From Ulota crispa (taxonomy: Eukaryota > Streptophyta > Bryopsida > Orthotrichales > Orthotrichaceae): a stretch of 64,000 nucleotides of DNA. The translations under genes were made by a program, and so were the position numbers. Below, one piece after another: positions 1 through 12,134 of this stretch. Each line of letters opens with the position of its first letter. The stretch's first letter is position 1. The stretch covers positions 7,814,501-7,878,500 of the forward strand of contig OY987244.1 in the NCBI GenBank assembly GCA_963920765.1. The letters run 5' to 3'. The notes beneath the pieces were generated by a model. That model made no database searches and had not been told where the DNA came from. It saw only the letters and a list, made by a program, of their open reading frames with translations.

Positions 1-61
1 TATAAAGAGTTTCATTCCACTTGCAAAAAATGGAGAGATACTCATGCACAGAGTGGCTTAC

Positions 62-771
62 CTCATTTCCTGCTTAGGCGTTTCGTCGTCTTTTGATAAC
101 ATAGATTTTGCAAATAGATTGAACTGATCGTTAAGTGCTGAGTCACCAAAATTCCTGGTAGAAACACAAAAATTGGCTAAAGGTAAATAAAAGGATAATT
201 CAATAAGGCCACGAACATTTTTCATCCACTTTGCTAAAGGGAAAACGGTAGCATTAAGGGAACCGCTCACCTCATTTCCTGCTCAGTAAAATTATCATCT
301 TTTGATAACATAGATTTTGCAAATAGATTGAATTCATCGTCAAAAGTTGAATCACCAGAATTCCTGATAGATAAAAATAAATTAGTCACGAGAAAACAGA
401 AATAAATATAATATAAAGTACATCCCACATGCTAAAGAGAAATGATAGCATGCACGGAACGGCTTACCCCATTCCCTGCTCAGCAGTTCCACCATCTTTA
501 GACAACAAAGACTTTGCAAACTGATTGAATTAGTCCTCAAGGGCTGAATCACCAGAATACCTGAGGTAACAAGAAATCCAGCTTTAAGTAAATAAGAAAA
601 AACTAAAAAAAAGAATTTCATACCGCTTGCTCAAAAAGGAAAGACAGTACCAACACATGCATGGCTTACCCCATTTCCTTCATAACCTGCTCAGCCGTTT
701 CGTCGTCTTTCTCTGCCATTGCCTTTTTGAAATGCTCAAACTGTTCCTCAAGCATTGAATCCCCAGAATAC
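62..771 (-). repeat. Tandem array of four duplicated exons with introns
   Basis: Exon copies at 771-670, 560-468, 363-271 and 154-62 lie at a spacing of about 110-210 bp and share sequence in both exon and flanking intron: every donor reads GTAAGC or GTGAGC, and the intron text after each donor is alike. The two lowest copies are nearly the same at the protein level (both contain FNLFAKSMLSKDD). Exon lengths are 102, 93, 93 and 93 bp, all multiples of three, so any copy can be skipped or added without a frame change. A more diverged relative forms the end of the exon at 1258-1094. Confidence 0.75.
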
Positions 772-2098
772 CTGAGAACAAGCAAAATTCAACCACAGTA
801 AGACAAAGGCTTATAAGAACAACTAAGGACACAACCATACCACAACCAAGTTGTCTTAACTAATTATCGTGTAAAGTGACAAACTAGAGCTGAAGAAAAG
901 ACAAGTTCCTCAACTCAAAAATCAAAAAGTGACACGAAAGAATTCTTTCAAACATCGAGAGCGTCAATAATTTCTGGTTTTAAAATCAAAACTATACGTA
1001 GATAGTACTCAATCCAGCTTGACCATATTTGGTTTTTTTTTACACCGGTTTCGTTCGACTTGCTAAACAACAGCATTTACAAGCACAGCTCACCCCATTT
1101 CCTCAATAACCTGCTCTGCAAGTCTCTCATCTTGTGACAAAATAGCCTTTGCGAAACGGTTGAATTGATCCTCAAGCACTGAATCAGCAGTCTTTGCTCC
1201 ATTCCCAACTACTTCTAACTTGCTGAGGCCGTCACTCCCAGATTTCCCTTCTGCTTTTCTGCAGTAATAAACACTCTCCAAAGATTAACAAGCTTCGAAC
1301 CCTTTTTGACATGGTCAAACTTTTAATTAACACAAAGAAACCACATGCACAGTCTAGCAGAGAATCCAGCTGCTGGAAGTGTTCTAGGAAGCCTATGATT
1401 GGAAGGTACCTAAAACTACAAAACAGTATACATAACATAAAGCTTCAATGATACTAAACTACTTACTCTCATATTACAAAACAACGCAAAATTTGACAAA
1501 GCTTCCAGGTTTTGTTGGCAATGATAGGACTCTTTTACAGAGCATTGACATAGATAATTTCAAGGAGATATTATGTTCTCTTCTGATTACTGTAACCAAA
1601 AGCCTTTCAAACAAATTAGGTCATTTAACCTGCCTTACTTACATGACAAATTGCCTGTTCAGCTGCAGATGGCTACACTTGTCCTTTGAACAAGTCCCAT
1701 TCAGTCGTTCAGAATATCTGCATGCAACACAAGTTATCAAAACGACTACCTCACTTCAATTCCTTACATCAATAAAGCCCAAGTATAACAAGCGTGAAAC
1801 AAAAATCAAAACAAAAATTACTTAATGCTCCCAAAAAGTGAAGTAAACTTTGTGTAGTGTAGTGTACCTATTGGCAATGCAACGGTAGAGCTCCAGGGAC
1901 TCTCCGAAAAAGCTCGAAGATGGCTGACCTCCTTGCCAATTCCCAGCTGTAGTGATCCGTCTGTGATTACGTGCAGAGGAAACTAGTTGCAAATTATTAG
2001 AGCGCAAGCTCGTCTGGAAGCATGCTTGAGGCCGTGTCAGAAGAGCCTGACTTGTGACACCAGGTTCACCATGACGAAATGGTCTTGCACCAATTTTT
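62..2098 (-). CDS. Unidentified multi-exon gene, partial, with duplicated ~30-codon exons
   Basis: I do not recognise this protein. Read on the minus strand, six exons can be drawn with GT-AG borders and one shared phase (each starts with the third base of a codon and ends after the second): 2098-1868 (77 codons), 1258-1094 (55), 771-670 (34), 560-468 (31), 363-271 (31) and 154-62 (31). The first is rich in Arg, Ser, Thr and Gln with few acidic residues, like an organelle-targeting region. The second ends in the acidic motif that recurs in the next four exons: GDS..LE(D/E)QF..F.K.(M/I)...D(D/E)..EQ..E.MG. The exon at 560-468 has an in-frame TAA at 532-530. The gene continues past the left edge, and the exon with the start codon, upstream of 2098, was not found. 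Frames and splice phases agree across all exons, which supports a real gene; exon borders are inferred. Confidence 0.55.
468..560 (-). pseudogene. Stop-bearing copy of the duplicated exon
   Basis: This copy keeps a clean acceptor (CTCAG) and donor (GTAAGC) and a length of 93 bp, but codon 10 or so has become TAA (532-530) where its sister copies read CAG or GAA. If spliced in, it would truncate the protein; since it is frame-neutral it could be skipped. It may be a decayed exon, a nonsense-mediated-decay switch or a sequencing error. Confidence 0.55.
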
Positions 2099-4283
2099 CT
2101 GCATCATGTCAACAGTTTCCGAGTATTACAATCCATAAGAACCACAGTTCCTTCTTCTCTTAACATTCTTCAGTACCGCTTCTCCCAATTCGAACCATCT
2201 ACTCCATTGAGACGAGAATCTGGCAGATTCACAGTTGAAAACAAGCACTCTACTTCCACTTCCACTAACGTCTTGTCTTGAGTTCAGCAAAGTCAGGAAC
2301 TAATGAGTTCAAAATTCGCAGAATCTCAGAACAAGAACGGGGCTTACAAGTGACTCAGCTTTGTTAGTAAAATTATATTATCCAGCTACAGAAGAGCGAA
2401 TGTAAGCACGATTCTACTCAAAAAGAATGGAACGAAAGCGACAGTAGAAAAGTGGAGTAGTAGTATGCCTTCAGTAGAGCATTGAAATGGAAACCTTAAG
2501 CCTTAAACCCTAAACCCTACAGAAATCAGATAATTCACATAACACACATAACAATCGTATCACCGCTCTCATGCAATTGATTCATTTGTGGCGACAGATG
2601 ATTTTTGTGGGAGAGGGGGCAGGGGAAAGAGCAATGACCCGGGGGAGCTGACGACAGAGGATTGCACGAGTGATTTCGCCATTAGGGAAAGAATTGGAAG
2701 AGTGCTACAGTAATGCTCCGGTTGTATGCGTCAAATGGTGCGGAATCTGCTCTTGGCTAAGTTATGAAAAAACGTCTGTTTTCTAGTACAAAGCTCAAAG
2801 CCATGCGCCAATGATTCACTCGTTATGTGAGAAGCTAAATGTCAAACACATTATCATTGTAGTGCAAAAGATACATTACATACTGTAACTCTCTCTTCAC
2901 AGAAGTATGGAGAAGCATTTCTCCATCGAGAACCAAGTTGAAACAATGTCCTCAAGAAAATTCTACTTGGTTTCCAATGTATCTTTTGAACACCATCATG
3001 AACTTTTATGGTAGGAGGTCATTAGTGGTCACTACTGACTATTGGTGGTCGAACAAGTACTTCACTTGTTCATAATATAATAATTTTGGAATGGGAATTG
3101 ATATGTTTACCACACCCTTTCAGCTATACTACCCCCCAAGTAAATTTTAGATTTCTACCACCAAAAAGCTGAATTTGAGAATTTGGAATTCAGATTTGGA
3201 CTTAGAGACCATGATTTTGTCTAGAATCACAAAAAGGTTCTAACTGAACAACACCCACTGAAAAAGCTTGTCTTTTTTTTGTAAACAAAAGTAAAAGTAA
3301 TACTTTTCCCCCGAGCTAAGCTTTTTCATTGGGTGTTGTTCAATTACAACCTCTCTTCTTTTATGGTTCTAGACAAAATCAAGGTCTGTAAGTCCAAATC
3401 TGAATTCCAAATTCTCAAATTCAACTATTTGATGGTAGAAATCTAAAATTTACCCATTTACCCCGGAGGTGTGGTAGACATATCAATCCCCTTTTGGAAT
3501 TTGGAGGTGTAAAATACAATTGTTGATAGGTTTATAACCATTCTACTAATCTGCAAAAGCCTGGAGAGTAAACAAGGTTGGATTCACCAATAATTTGTTT
3601 TGTTTAATGGTGAACCTAACAATGATTGACAAGGCAAGAATTTCTCAGTGCTAAAATACAAGAAACAAAACATTGTAGCAATTTCAAGAGCAGTAAACTA
3701 AATCAAAACTAAAAAGAACAATAACCAACTCTCATAAGTACACCCACGAGGAATCAAAGAAGTATAAGCAGCACGGAGAAAGACTTTTGGACCATGCACA
3801 ATGAGGTGTACGCACTCATTTAATGCTTAAATAGTTCCTTCATTACATGCGCTATGCTATGAAAAAACCCTACTCCACTGCTGAATAACGTTTCAAATTG
3901 TCAAATTCGACTCTTATACTCCATACTACATACCACCAAAATTTGAATTGAAAACAGGACTTTAAGTGTGTGAGGGTTCACCTAGTTTAGAAAGGATCTG
4001 AAGTAAGACAGCATATTGTACAGTACAAGTCATAATAAATACGCTTAAACACTTATCAGAGTCAAAGGAAAAAAACACTGCATGATAACCCGAGGTGGAC
4101 TTAATGGATATCTACTCAGCAAGAACTTAGGAATGCGTTCACAACGGTTTTGGAATCAAGCGTGCTTCCCTTGGTTTGCCTCAAAATGCAGTTTCTCATA
4201 ACTCTCAAAATATATGGATTGGTACACTCCTCTAACTAACGTTTTTTGAGAATGCCAGTATCAAAATGGCACTCCACTACCTG
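2099..4283. other. Spacer between two minus-strand genes
   Basis: No convincing coding region. It should contain the missing 5' exon and promoter of the gene to its left and the 3' UTR of the GlyRS gene to its right. A foldback element occupies 3093-3491. A run of AAACCCTA-like units lies near 2500-2520; it is only two or three units long and is not taken as telomeric. Confidence 0.5.
3093..3491. mobile_element. Foldback MITE, family A, copy 1 (Mutator-like)
   Basis: A 399-bp inverted repeat. The ends read GGGAATTGATATGTTTACCA and, reversed, GGGGATTGATATGTCTACCA. It is flanked by a perfect 9-bp direct repeat TTTTGGAAT (3084-3092 and 3492-3500). The arms pair along most of the length, including CACCCAATGAAAAAGCTT-like text near the centre. 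No coding capacity is seen. A 9-bp target duplication with long inverted repeats is typical of Mutator-like elements. A second copy is at 20035-20439. Confidence 0.85.
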
Positions 4284-7200
4284 TCAATCAGCCTCGGCTT
4301 CTGCCACAGTAACTAACTTGTACTTGGCCGTAACGTCTTCCCACAACAGAGAGCCATTGGCAAGATCACGAACAACATCAACAACTTTATCGTCTGGAAC
4401 GCGAACCTGCTGTTTGGAATCTCGTTCTCGGACGGTGACACCTTCATCAAAATCCACCGTGATGGCAAAAGGAATACCAACCTCATCAGTTCTTGCGTAT
4501 CGTTTTCCAATGGACGTGCCTGTAATGTCCAGCTTGTTGGAAACGCCTGCTCTCGTAAGATCACTTGACGTTTTCCTCGATTTGACGTTGAGCGCCTCTC
4601 GCTGCATGAGAGGGAAGACTGTGCACTTGATCGGCGCCACGATGGGAGGGAACCGGAAGACACTTGTCACTTGCTCCCCTGGCACAGCAGGCCGAGTGTA
4701 GAAGCAGTGCTCGTACAAGCAATACATGATCCGACCAATACCAAACGATGGCTCAATCACGGACGGCGTGAAGTTCCGGCCGTGCGTTTTCTCAACACTC
4801 TCCGAAATTGCAACCATTTCTTTGGTGATCTCAAACTCTTGACCTGTAGTGCAGACCTTGTAGGTTACTTTCTCCTTCTTTTCAAGTTCAGCTTTGAGAG
4901 CTAACGCCTCCTCCCTTGTCATAGCCTGAGGCATTCAATAACGTTAGTCCCTGACATACCACCTGCTAAAGAGTGAACGCAATTGCAACATGCACTCGAA
5001 TATCAGAAAGGGCTATTTCGCGTCCAGGGTTAAGATTGAGTTCGGATCTTTGCCTTCCATGAATTCATCTCCTACATGCAAACAGGCCATCACCAAATTA
5101 CAAGGATAGAGATTCACTAACCTCTAAAGATTCTGAAAGAATTTTCTGGTCCTTTCGAAATTGCTTGCCCAACACCTTCTTGTTTGGTTCAATTTTCAGT
5201 TTCTGCATACGCAATATGAAAAACTTGTTAACAGTCGTGATCCACGAGAGTGGCGGAATATCTCGACAGAGGAGATCAATCATACTTGACGAGCATATGC
5301 AGAGAGGGACTTCTTAATGAAAATGACCCAGTTCTATCCTAAATGTTGGTTCACTGAAATTTCAAGGAGTGAAAGAGTATCATGCGCCACATACCAAAAC
5401 ATCTTTCGGTTCAGCAAATGATTCATATGCAGTGAGTTCTTGGCCACTCTTTGCCTGCGCCAAAGCAGAAAGAAAATACTGAATGTGAGGATGTATAATA
5501 CAATTACGACTGGCTTAGCATGCATCTCGCAAGAGCAATTATGAAAAGAAAAAAAAAGACAATGAAATGAAACAATGAGCAAATTGGAGCTTAAAATAAA
5601 CACAAACCGTGTGAGCCTTCAGATCATAAGCCGATCGATCCGCACAACCAACACACTCAAACCAGCCATACGAGCACTCGATTTCTGCATCCCAACAATC
5701 TTGGGCGTAATGAGCCATCTCGTTTTGAAGATGTTGACGGAACCTCAGGCGTTCCTTGTTAATACCCAGCTTGGTCAAGAACAAATAAGTCCTCGCAATG
5801 AAGTAACCTAGGGTCTCATTGTCCACAGTACCCTACACCACAACCAATTTTATCGGTCAGTACAATCATCTTAGGAAACATGCACAAAACAGAAGACGGT
5901 GATATTTTGGGGTACAAACAATAACCGGGCAAACCAAGCAAAGGAACTGGATGGGTTGTCCACCGTGAGTACGTAACGCCCAAAATCTTTGAACATTCTA
6001 TTAACTGTACCCGAAATTTGTTATTACGGCAGTGAAGATGCCCAAAACGAGCCAAACGGTCAGTGACTCTCACCTTAGCCACGGCATCACCAATTCGAGT
6101 TTTGACATGACTCTTCAAAGCTGCCTGCTCGGCTCGGGGAAACAAATAAATCTCCAGATCTTCGACATTCTTAAACTTCGGGTGCGACTTGTCGTCAGGA
6201 TTGACAAAATGTTCGATTTCTGCCATTGTGAACTCTCTCACCCGCATTGGGCCTTGCCGTGGGGCAATCTGCTTTTCCCACCGTGCGATAAGAGTAAGAA
6301 AGATATATACTCTGAGAAATGCCTCGTGTACAAAGAAAACATGAACAAACCCTAATAAAACCCTAATCAGATATAGGGCTCCATACTTAACACAAGAGCA
6401 CTTTCAAAAGCCTGTCTTTTGAACTCAATCCACAGCTCCCTTAACAATTCGAAGACAAAAAGGTGTTCTTGCGCTGATTGGCTACAAGTCACAGTACCTC
6501 ATTGCGGTACGCCGAACCAATCTGAGCAGCTGCGAAAGGCAGTCGGTTACCACTTTCATAATAGAGATCCCGAAAGTTGACAAAGATGCCTTGTGCTGTC
6601 TCTGGTCTCATGTAACTGTTGATCAACAACACCCACAAATTCCAGTTCAATGGATATGTTCAAATTCCACCCCGCATCTTAAACCTCATATCAAAAAAAT
6701 TCACTCAATTTTGCTCAGGAAGCAACATGTACCAATGAAAACCGCCTCATGATAAGATTCCATTTGTGATAAGTGCCTTAGTTTCAATCCTTTTATTCAA
6801 GGTTCTGACGTGTTAGAAGGGTCAGATTAAGCATAGTCTAGTGCAAGGTTTAAGAAAGACGCCATAGAGACTATGGAGATTCACAACTAATCCCACCACT
6901 TCAAAGACTCCGAAATGATTTGTGTTGCAACAACCTTGCAAAATTCAAATTTGCTTTTCATGATGTGCACCTAGGTCAGATCCTTATTTGCGAAACTTTT
7001 CTTATAAAAACCAGCATTGACGCGCAACTAATGCTTCAAAATTTCACAAAGAAGAAATTAGGTTGAAGAGAGGCCACTAACCCTTGCAGTGTACCAGTAG
7101 GACCGATTTGCGTGGAGAACATGAGGTTGAAAGGATAGGGATCAGAGAGGTCGTTGCCGGACTCCGGTGACTTGATGCCATACGCTTTGATTTTAGCGCC

Positions 7201-7719
7201 CAACTCCGGACCAGAGAATTCGTCCAAACCTGCGAGGTCAATTTGCATCTCTTTCTTCGCCTCGGGGGTCAATGGCTCCTTCTTCTTCTCCGCGGCTTTC
7301 TTCTTCTTCTCGACCGCTCCCTTCTCGGCGACCACCGGCTCCGCCTCCCTCAATTCCGCGTCATCCTGGAGCGCTTTGGTCAGGAAATCTTTCAACAAGT
7401 GGTCAGCGCGGAAACACGAGCCGAGCTTCTCGTCCTTCACCATGAGGTCCGTGAACTTGTCCACATGGCCGGAGGCTTTGAGCACAACCTCGGGCGTGAC
7501 GCACGGGCAACGAATCTCCCACATGTCCTCCTCCATGACGAAGTGCTGGCGCCAGAGGTTGAGCACGTTCGTCTCGACCTGGCATCCCCATGGGCCGTAG
7601 TCGTAAAACCCTGCAACGCCACCGTAGATCTTGTAGCTGGGAATGTAGAACCGGCGCCTCTCCAAGGTGTTCTTCACAGCAATCTTGAAGAACGCTTCCT
7701 GCGCTTCCCTGGTCGCCAT
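4284..7719 (-). CDS. Glycyl-tRNA synthetase (eukaryotic alpha2 type), 7 exons
   Basis: Charges tRNA-Gly with glycine in the cytosol, and in plants usually also in mitochondria. Exons by frame and splice signals: 7719-7082, 6615-6498, 6268-6074, 5832-5608, 5454-5395, 5202-5122 and 4925-4284 (TGA at 4286-4284), giving about 652 residues. Visible parts: an N-terminal catalytic start with [15 protein letters not shown]; a lysine-rich insertion around residues 140-160; class II motif 2 across the exon 2/3 joint (SAYRNE, then [11 protein letters not shown]); [11 protein letters not shown]; motif 3 [11 protein letters not shown] near residue 497; and the anticodon-binding domain from about residue 530 ([23 protein letters not shown]). 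No WHEP domain is seen. The AUG at 7719 is the first in-frame Met after an in-frame stop at about 7863. There is no frameshift or missing catalytic motif. The family call is firm; individual exon ends are by eye. Confidence 0.95.
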
Positions 7720-7860
7720 GGCCTCAAACTGGAACTCCGAACCCTGTCCGGAAAAACGCGACAGCAGAGCAACGTCAAAGGCTAAAAGCCTAAACCTTGA
7801 ATCCCACGTGGCTAGCTTAGGAATCCTGATTTGTATGCTACGGGTGGGTGAAGCCTTAAA
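7720..7860 (-). promoter_or_regulatory. GlyRS leader with open in-frame extension and G-box
   Basis: The reading frame stays open from about 7860 to the AUG at 7719 without another Met. The conceptual extension contains RSIQIR, SRFRLL and LLSRF, that is, scattered arginines between hydrophobic residues with few acids, as in mitochondrial presequences. An in-frame ACG at 7809-7807 (context GCCACGT, purine at -3) would add 30 residues. The same bases form CACGTG (7805-7810), a G-box core, so the site could instead be a promoter element. Which of the two applies depends on the transcription start. Confidence 0.4.
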
Positions 7861-10800
7861 TTAGCCTCACCTACGAGTCCCTGTAGCAGTGTTGGCTGGG
7901 AGAATTGAGTGAAGGAAAACCTGGAGTACTCTCCAAGCCTCGCTGGGTTGGGGGAATTTGAATATTTGAATGTAGGAAAACCTAGAGTACAAGCCAAGTC
8001 ATGCTGGCTTCAAGGTAGTGTCAAGAAATACAAAGATATTTGATAAGAACTAGAAATGAATTTGGATTCAAAGATGAGGAACAAATAACAACTGAGATGA
8101 CCAATGGCTCCAATAGATGTGTTGTCGAGTCTGAATAACTCTTCAACCTTGACTTCCATATATATTCTAATTGGAAGTAAAAATCCGTCCATCTAAGGGC
8201 TGAAACTGAATTTTTGGGAGGTGAACCTTCTTGAACTATTTTTCATTAAATTTTCTTTGAAAGACAAGAAAAATTGACATCTAACCCAGATTATTTCATA
8301 ATTTGTGGAGCTTTGTGAAACTAGGTGTGAAATTTTGAAGTGAAAAGGTCATAGGTCTAAAACAACCCACCTCCTCAAATATACACTCCTTGTACATTTT
8401 GAAACCCTATGAAAAAAAGCATGTATAGCAAAGGAACATTTGAGAAGGTGGGCAATTTTAATACCTTGATGATTTATGAGCAAACTACCTTACAAATCAA
8501 AAATTAACATTAACAAGGTTAAGCCTCAAAAATTGATTCCAAAGGGTACACAAGATTTTTAATCCAATTTTGTTAGAACCAAATGTACAAAATCCTTACA
8601 AAACATCTCAAGTTGTTTGTGCATGCAAAAAATGGACTATTACAATAAGTTCAACATATTTATCCAGATTTCAAGCATCTTGTACAGCACCTACTTTTGC
8701 TTTGTGAAAGAAGTTTGAAGCCACTTTTTTCACGTACCAACCTATATGGTTGTATTTGAAATATGTCATAAGGATACTTTTGTTTATACACTTTTTTTCT
8801 TTTTATTTCTTTTTTATTTCTTTCTCTTAATGATGCTATATTTGAGTCGTATTAAAGATGTCTTCAAGATCGTTTTTATTTGAATTATATAATATAGAAA
8901 CGGAACATGTATCTTCTGCTTTCTCTAATTAAACAAGTGGGTCATGCATTTTTTGATTTATTTGCAAAATGGTATTTGAGGTCAAATTTTGGAAGCAATG
9001 TGTAACAGATTGTCTTGCTCAATGTGCTTTTGTCATTTTTTCCCTACAAGGAGAATCTCAATGGATTTAATTGAAAAAGATGGAAACATTATTTTTTTAC
9101 AACCGTATAGTTTGGTTCATTTTACAACAAATCCATGTGAATTTATCAATACACCAAAATGTGTTAGGATTGTAACATTCATGTAATATGCATTTAGTTT
9201 ATCATTAAAAGTAAACATGCATTACACAAGCACAATCAACTATCCATATTCATGACTAATTAATAATTATCCACATTTTCTCCTTCTAAACTTAATGCTT
9301 GGAGCACCTCTACTCTAACATGAGTATGTAGTGGGATTTGTGGATCTACATATTCCAAAGCACTCATTATTGTACCCTCTTCTTATAAAGATAGCACAAG
9401 ATTATGAAGCCCTTTAAATTTTAAAATGAACATAACTTGCTTATACACATATGAGTCATATGACCCTTATATTTTTGCTATGATTAACCAAACTCTATGA
9501 TTGTCTTACAAGAAGTTATGTTTCTTCACTTGTGATTGTCTGACATGGTTGCAAATACACAAACAAAGTTGATTGTGGCCAAGTTTAGAGAAGGCAAAGT
9601 TTTTCACTTTTTGGTGCAGATGTAACCAATGTTTGGGCAAAATGAGCATTTAGTATACTACCAATTAATTGAAATTGCAAAAAACTAGTTGAGATTTGAA
9701 ACTATGTGATACAAAAACTAGCTAGATTTTTCAAAAAAAAAATCAAGAACATTTTGCAAGATAAAGATAGTAAATATCAAGTGCATGCTTGTGAAAATTT
9801 GATTGAAATTAGAAAATTCTAGAATTTAACCAGTGAAGCTAAAATTTCTTCTCAAATGCTAGAAGATAACACTTGACAGTGCTACCTTTATAGATATTGG
9901 TGTCCTTTCAACCTTTGTGAAGTTGTATGTACATTTTTGTTGTTTGTGTGCTTTGCTACTAACACTCTTTATTTTCTTGTAATTGTCAAAATTTTGTTGT
10001 TGTTTGAAACTGAGAAGAAATTTGGTGTTTGGAAAGCTTTGAACTTTCACTTATCATTTTGTTTGATAAAACATCTCTAGAGTTGCACTTACATTTGAAA
10101 CTTCAAGAGATGACATTTATTTTTGAAGGGCCCTCAAAAGTCTTCTTCTCTAGCCTTGCACATCAAGCATGCTTCATAAATAGTCATTTAACCATTCACC
10201 AAAGGGAATATAGAATAAAGCTCACTAAACTTAGGATGAATAGTGTTTTGAAGGGTCGTTACTTTGAAACTTCAGAAAGACTATCATGAAAAAAATTTGA
10301 GGGACCCAAAGCACTTATCATCCATGCTAGAAGTGTGCCATAACCTCGCTGAAGATGCTCTTCACTCCTACCACCAATTTCTTGGCCCCAACAAAGAATT
10401 AAATTCCGCTTCTTCTATGGTCTTGAGTCTTGACCCTATACTATTCGATATTACAAGAATTGTAGTTAACTTTTTCTCCACTTCCATTGTAATATATTTT
10501 CTTTTCCAGGCTCTTGAGACATGACCTCCCTTTCAGATGCCCCCTTTCCTTCATTAGTCTTCTAGTTCTTGCTGAAGTTTTTGCAAGCCTTTCTCAGTGA
10601 CAGTCAACCATTTTGGGGGCACTTCAAATTTTCATTATACGGTCTACAAAACACATTCAAGGATAAAATCTGTGGTTTTAACATTAGATCAGACTAGGCA
10701 TATAAAAGCTATAAACTTTGGCAATATGAACATAAAAAAATAGTTTGATCTATTGTAATGATTCCACGTGAGGACTGTGAGAAGCTTGATGATCCAAAAA

Positions 10801-11606
10801 ACCTTGTTGTGCAAAAATGTGAGACACTCTAACTAATTAGTGTCAATTGTGCAACTGAAACTTTTGATAGTGGTGGAATTTGTAAAGGCTATTGCCCCAT
10901 TCTATGTTACTACACTTCTAAAAAAACTACAAAAGTTGAGTCAATTTGTGCATTTCACGGCATGATTTGTGAAATTGAGCATTAGAAGAATACGAACGTG
11001 ACCACACATATATGGTTGAATACATCATGCATGGAACATGTTTTCACAAAATCCGATTGGTCAACATCATCTACATTGGGTGTCATTTGAGGTACAAGGG
11101 TCCCACATTTAGCATTGCAAACCTTTGGAGCCTAAGATTTCATGGAATACGCAATGTTGTAGCTGAAATACGGCCACAAGTAGAACTTCTAAACAAACCA
11201 TGCATCTTTTGCACTTCTGCTAGAGAGCTAGCACCGGATACTTTGGGTGCAATGTGTAGGCTTTGAGGCCACGTCATGGTTGCACTAAAATAGTATTTCA
11301 TTTGTTATACCCATATGAGAGTCCCAGCTTCATATGTAAAACACGCATAGCTACCTTGTTTCTTTATGCCTTATTTGAAATTTGTTCCAGTAGGAGCACA
11401 AGTTGATGCTCCAACTCCATTACGTTCTATGTTTTTGCAAATTAAATAGAACAAAGATGACTAGAACCACGGAGTACCAAAATCAACCCAAAAGTGGTCA
11501 ACTGGTCACTAAAGGGTTAACACAAGGGACGAGGTCCATTACTTCAGCTGTACATGCCACCCTTACCATGATACCCTTGTGTTACTCTCATCCTCAATTA
11601 ATTATT

Positions 11607-11918
11607 GGGAAAATTTCATGGATACCCTTGAAGTTTGCCATATTTTCATAAATACCCCTGCTTTTTTAGAAATATCACAAATATCCTTGGACCAAGATTT
11701 TGAGGCTTTTGTTTTGTTGTGCAAGTCACTTCCCTTTTTTCTTTGTGCGCATGCACAACAAGAAAGAAGTAGTGTGCGCACAAAGAGAAAAAGAAATGAC
11801 ATGCACAACAAAACAAACGCCTAAAAATCTTGATCCAAAAGTATTTGTGATATTTCTGAAAAAGCAGGGGTATCTATGAAAATATGGCAAACTCCAGGGG
11901 TGTCCATGAAATTTTCGC
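11607..11918. mobile_element. Foldback MITE, family B, copy 1 (Mutator-like)
   Basis: A 312-bp inverted repeat with ends GGGAAAATTTCATGGATACC and, reversed, GCGAAAATTTCATGGACACC. The flanks are a 9-bp near-direct repeat with one mismatch: TTAATTATT (11598-11606) and TTAATAATT (11919-11927). The centre is a hairpin around GTGCGCATGCACAAC and GTGTGCGCAC. It is non-coding: the open frames on both strands simply mirror each other. Same length as copy 2 at 13342-13653. Confidence 0.85.
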
Positions 11919-12134
11919 TTAATAATTTAGGTGTATTGCCTTTGTTGATGTAATTAAATAAAACAATGTGATAAATGCAATTTCAGGTTATGTGGAGGCA
12001 CGTCCTTGGACCAGCCATAGGCGGTTTGATAATGAAAGTGCATGAAAAAGAAGAAGGGGTTTAATGATATACACCATTTCCAGCCGTATAAAATTGAGGC
12101 AACCATTTCTCAGAAAATGCAAATTCGAATTGAG

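Noticed and set aside
2490-2520. AAACCCTAAACCCTA run resembling plant telomere repeat
   Set aside because: Only two or three units; short telo-box motifs are common in plant promoters and this is no interstitial telomere.
4246-4701. 151-codon plus-strand frame over the last GlyRS exon
   Set aside because: Antisense shadow of the conserved C-terminal anticodon-binding domain.
7243-7785. 180-codon open frame on the plus strand over GlyRS exon 1
   Set aside because: It is antisense to a clear GlyRS exon; its leucine-rich text is the mirror of that exon's G+C-rich codons.
11579-11824. Open frames on both strands near 11.6-11.8 kb
   Set aside because: They are inside the symmetric 312-bp family B MITE and read as mirror images.
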